In this document: piece by piece, positions 61,078 through 64,000 of the stretch | Numbering within the stretch: position 1 is the first letter of the stretch | Layout: each line of letters opens with the position of its first letter | Notes under the pieces: model-generated | Told to the model about the DNA's origin: nothing | Database searches by the model: none | Seen by the model: only the letters and a program-made list of their open reading frames with translations | Source of the DNA: Cyanophora paradoxa | Taxonomy: Eukaryota > Glaucocystophyceae > Cyanophorales > Cyanophoraceae | Length of the DNA: 64,000 bases | Assembly: GCA_004431415.1 (NCBI GenBank) | Contig: QPMI01000535.1 | Location: forward strand, 1 to 64,000 | Reading direction: 5' to 3' | Program-made: the position numbers and the translations under genes

Positions 61078-61995
61078 TAGGCGCCGCGGTGCTTTCGTAG
61101 CCGCCAAATCGCGCCCTTTGCGAATCAGACCGCGCCGCTTTGTAGTAGCGTAGAACTACTCTATACGCGCGCGGATGCGAAGTATGACTAGTGGAGCCGC
61201 ACGGGAACGCGCGCCGGCGCGCACGACGTAGGGGACACCTCGGTTTTCGGGCATCTGTGCCTATGGAGAATTCGCGCTTCGCGCCATGGTTGAGTAAGCT
61301 AGTCAAACTAGCACCAACATGCCCGGAAGCAAGTTACGAGCACGTAGCAATTGAGAGCGCGCCGAGATCGGCTTGCTGTCCAAAGTTATGCCCGGAAAAC
61401 GAAAGGGGGGGTCGCCGCCGAGTCGCGATCGCGGTGTTATGGTAAATATTTGCCGGCGACTCGGGACTCGGGACTCGGGACTCGGGACTCCGGGAAGTTG
61501 GCAAGTCGGTCAGTCACTGGTCAGTCATAGTCAGTCAAGTTTTGGTGTCGGCTTGTCGTTAAATCGACAAGTAATGGCGGCTTGTCGAAAAAACGTCAAG
61601 TCTGTTGCGGCTTGTCGTAAAAACGTCAAGCCGACGAAAGATATACCCCAATCGGTTACGCGAGCCTCTACCCCAATCGGTTACGCCCGCATAACCGGTT
61701 ACGCGAGCCTCTACCCCAATCGGTTACGGTCACATCCGCGATTGGTCGAACATCGAAAAACACATAAAAAACTACTTTGTGGCATGCTATATGTTTTCGG
61801 GATCGCCGTGATGTGATGACCCCGAATATGTCGGTGACGCCGGTGTATATATGTATATGTCGTGATATGCGAAAAAAACAAAAAAAAACAAAAAATGCAA
61901 AGTTGTGCGGGATCACTCACACAGAGGTTCGGACATATATACGAAATATATGCATGACTAAATCGTTATTGTTTCATAGAACTCGCATGTAGTTT
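61078..61995. other. Non-coding right arm with minisatellites
   Basis: No convincing gene in 918 bases. 61,455-61,495 has ACTCGGG tandem units; 61,545-61,640 has three units with GGCTTGTCG and ACGTCAAG/TCGACAAG; 61,645-61,730 has three or more units of CCCCAATCGGTTACGCGAGC plus CTCTA. 61,866-61,898 is A-rich. Confidence 0.65.
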
Positions 61996-62103
61996 GCATG
62001 TATCTTGCATAGTGGGCGGGGCTTTTCAATCCTGAGAGAGTCTCAGACTGATAACAATCATAAAACAAGGTGTTACAAGTGGATTTATAGATTCTCAGTA
62101 AGG

Positions 62104-62194
62104 TGTTACAGGTGTTACAGGTCTATCCCAAAGTTTCCTATCCCCCACCCCCTCCTAGGGCAAAGTTTGGGATGAACCTGTAACACCTGTAACA
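62104..62194. repeat. 91-bp palindromic module, R1
   Basis: Complement of L2, 91 bp. Confidence 0.9.
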
Positions 62195-62384
62195 CTGACC
62201 TATTTCAGTAAGAACCTATTAAAACAACAAAATATCAGTCTTAATATATCATAGTAATATCATTAGTAATTCTTTTTGTATTATAACGATCAATTTCATA
62301 TCGTTTTCAGTGCGAAACTATTCACTATCACATACTCTCGATGCGCGCGAAATGTTTCATGCAGCACACGATAATTGTTTACGT

Positions 62385-62475
62385 TGTTACAGGTGTTACA
62401 GGTCTTGCCCAAACTCGGGAACCAAGACCCCACTCCTAGGGCGGACTTTGGGATAAACCTGTAACACCTGTAACA
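62385..62475. repeat. 91-bp palindromic module, R2
   Basis: Complement of L1, 91 bp. Confidence 0.9.
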
Positions 62476-62638
62476 CTGAATAAGACCAATTAAAATACAA
62501 AAGAATCAATCATAATATATCATAGATCTACTTTGTTTTATAGAGAGCCGCATACAGAACGTTCCATGCAGCTCATGGTAGTTGTTTTTGATAAAACGGC
62601 GCGTGATCGTCGATTATGCATTGAAAATTCAGAACAAC

Positions 62639-62946
62639 ACACATATACAACGCCCGGCTTTTAGACTGAGGCAAGTTATAATTAAACTAAGTTGAGTCAC
62701 ACCTATACTATAATGAAACTCACGAGATATTTAAGTCTACTCATCGAGAATATAGCTAAACTTCACATAAACTATACATATTTCACATATTTTATTAAAA
62801 AGAAGCTATAACTCACGATAAAATAAATACATATAACAGATAAAATACACACATATTCACGATAGATATATTATAAATACAGGTTATATACTAACGAGAT
62901 CAATTTAAATAAGCCGAGGTCTAAAAGCCGGGCGTTGTATATGTGT
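62639..62946. repeat. Terminal 308-bp unit (right)
   Basis: Arms 62639-62665 and 62920-62946, the mirror of 36075-36382. Confidence 0.9.
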
Positions 62947-62952
62947 CAACCG
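62947..62952. repeat. Right target-site duplication of the virus
   Basis: CAACCG, equal to 36069-36074. Confidence 0.95.
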
Positions 62953-62985
62953 GTACCGTTGAACTTGCAATTTGTTTTTGAGAGA

Positions 62986-63010
62986 CTACGGTGGGGCGAA
63001 CCCCCCGTAG
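62986..63010. repeat. GC-rich hairpin in right host flank
   Basis: CTACGGTGGGG, loop CGAA, then CCCCCCGTAG; pairs with one bulge. Stands where the polypurine-biased tract starts. Confidence 0.6.
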
Positions 63011-64000
63011 GTAGTGATATTAAGGACAACAAAGCAATCACAAATCAAAGATACAGTAAAGTAGCACAAAATATATATACAGAATCAAGAGGGATCACGA
63101 GAAGGGACACGATCAGATCTAGAAGAACGCAAAAGATAAGGAGAACGAGCACGAGGAGAAGGAGTAGAAGAGCTCAAGGACGTCGACGCAGAAGTACGAG
63201 TCACACTAGAACGACGAGGAGCACGGGGACGCAGGGAATAATTATATAAGGAGAACGAGCACGAGGAACTACAGTCGAAGACGAAGATCTAGACGAAGAC
63301 GACAAGATAGAGCTAACAGCAGAACTAGAAGACGTAGTCGCAGGAGGCAGAGGCGGCAGAACAGTAGGAGAGGCGAAACGTAGGACACCACTAGAGGGGA
63401 GAGTCGAAGCTGGCGGAGTGTCTAAACGGAATCGAGATTGTAGAGTTGGTAATTATAAAACGTTAACAATGGACGGCTGAAGACTAATCTGAGGAACTGG
63501 GGACGACACGAGGAAAGGGGCAGAACTCGGATTCAGACTCGGAATCGATATCGGCAGTATAAGAGGAGGGGCGAAACGCAAGCCAGTAGTGACAGGGAAG
63601 GCAGACGATGGGGCTGAACCAGCCTGGCAGGCGGGAGAGGCAAAAATAGCGAAGTAGAAGAGAGAGGTTAGTCTAAATTCTATAGCTTAACTCACTCGGC
63701 TTATTTCTCGCGCGGGTAAGACTCTGAGATCTAGATCAGGATCGTATGCTGGAGATATCTGATTTGAATATACTGCCGGCCGTACACTCTAGATGACTAC
63801 AATTGGATGCCTGTAAACGATCAGGGGGCTGCACACGAGGCTAAGGTCTGTGACTAGACCGACAGCTACGAGGGTGCTGGCCTCTGGGCGCCTCCGATGC
63901 GAACGAAATATAATGAAGAGAAGCGGCATCCAATAAATGATATAAAATATGTTTGGTGTGAAGCAGCGAGGAAAGAGAAGAAAGACGATATCGATGAATC
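63011..64000. other. Host flank, polypurine-biased, no gene seen
   Basis: From 63,015 to about 63,660 the plus strand is nearly free of T (GAACGAGCACGAGGAGAAGG and similar), like 27,155-27,530. GGAGAACGAGCACGAGGA occurs twice, at about 63,140 and 63,250. ORFs rich in Arg/Thr here are artefacts of composition. The last 340 bases are ordinary sequence. Confidence 0.45.

Larger units (their letters stand above)
36075..62946. mobile_element. Integrated Polinton-like virus, complete, 26,872 bp
   Basis: Bounded by 951-bp inverted repeats and CAACCG duplications. It carries the Polinton core: double-jelly-roll capsid protein, penton-like protein, A32 ATPase, protein-primed polymerase B and a DDE integrase, plus AEP-SF3 primase-helicase, HNH endonuclease, fibre genes and small genes. 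No maturation protease was seen. Gene direction is split at 45,622/45,650: structural fibres leftward, the rest rightward. The coding part is compact and AT-richer than the flanking host DNA. Confidence 0.95.
61996..62946. repeat. Right terminal inverted repeat, 951 bp
   Basis: Complement of 36075-37025, same length; ends GGGCGTTGTATATGTGT directly before CAACCG. Confidence 0.95.

Noticed and set aside
62935-63249. Arg/Thr-rich ORF starting inside the right terminal repeat
   Set aside because: Purine-tract artefact crossing the virus border.
1-64000. tRNA, rRNA or CRISPR arrays
   Set aside because: I saw no cloverleaf, rRNA core sequence or regularly spaced repeat array; a dedicated scan could not be run.

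Overview
The window is nuclear DNA of a unicellular eukaryote (possibly an alga; I cannot name the species) carrying one complete, integrated Polinton-like virus (PLV/Maverick type). The host parts have short GT-AG introns, diverged gene duplications, CACTA and mariner-like non-autonomous transposons, minisatellites and stretches of extreme base skew. The virus, 36075-62946 (26,872 bp), is delimited by 951-bp terminal inverted repeats and a perfect 6-bp target-site duplication (CAACCG).

Left part, about 1-17,230: a cluster of related host genes in both orientations. At least five copies start with a stretch clearly like the histone H3 N-terminal tail (best copy: KxPRKQLATKAARKS, 14 of 15 identical to H3), but no histone fold follows. 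Instead there is an unknown conserved domain (PTAEQVAESEALIALYAP, then VEVRVLGDCRP, then GPVRV...SW..DLL..AY). Two copies (7666-8297 and 10908-11537) give intact three-exon models; the others are broken or truncated. A duplicated upstream module with short GC-rich tandem repeats precedes several copies. Other recognisable items are an LRR-like gene, a divergent coiled-coil gene and several gene fragments.

Middle, 17,230-36,068: mostly non-coding, with GCATTAA-rich hairpins, two copies of a mariner-like MITE, a 2.18-kb CACTA element with CAC target duplications, poly-C and polypurine tracts, and one clear multi-exon gene, a secreted-type subtilisin-like protease (S8) with a Pro/Ser linker and a WSC-like domain (28,698-32,654, minus).

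Virus: the left arm, on the minus strand, carries a cluster of fibre/adhesin genes built like bacteriophage tail fibres, one with a C1q-like end, and a penton-like protein. From a 27-bp divergent spacer the plus strand carries a second penton-like protein, the double-jelly-roll major capsid protein, an HNH-AP2 endonuclease, the A32-type packaging ATPase, small proteins, an AEP primase-SF3 helicase, a protein-primed family B polymerase and a retroviral-type integrase. Together they cover particle building (capsid, penton, ATPase, fibres), replication (polymerase, primase-helicase) and integration. I saw no maturation protease. A TTTCTCAGC-type motif lies just before several starts and looks like a shared viral promoter. 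Five exact-length 91-bp palindromic modules sit in the repeats (two per end) and once internally.

Caution: seven frame breaks in viral genes and several in host genes can all be explained by one missing base, usually in a G or C run. This looks like base-level assembly error or one-sided decay, so broken genes here may be intact in reality.
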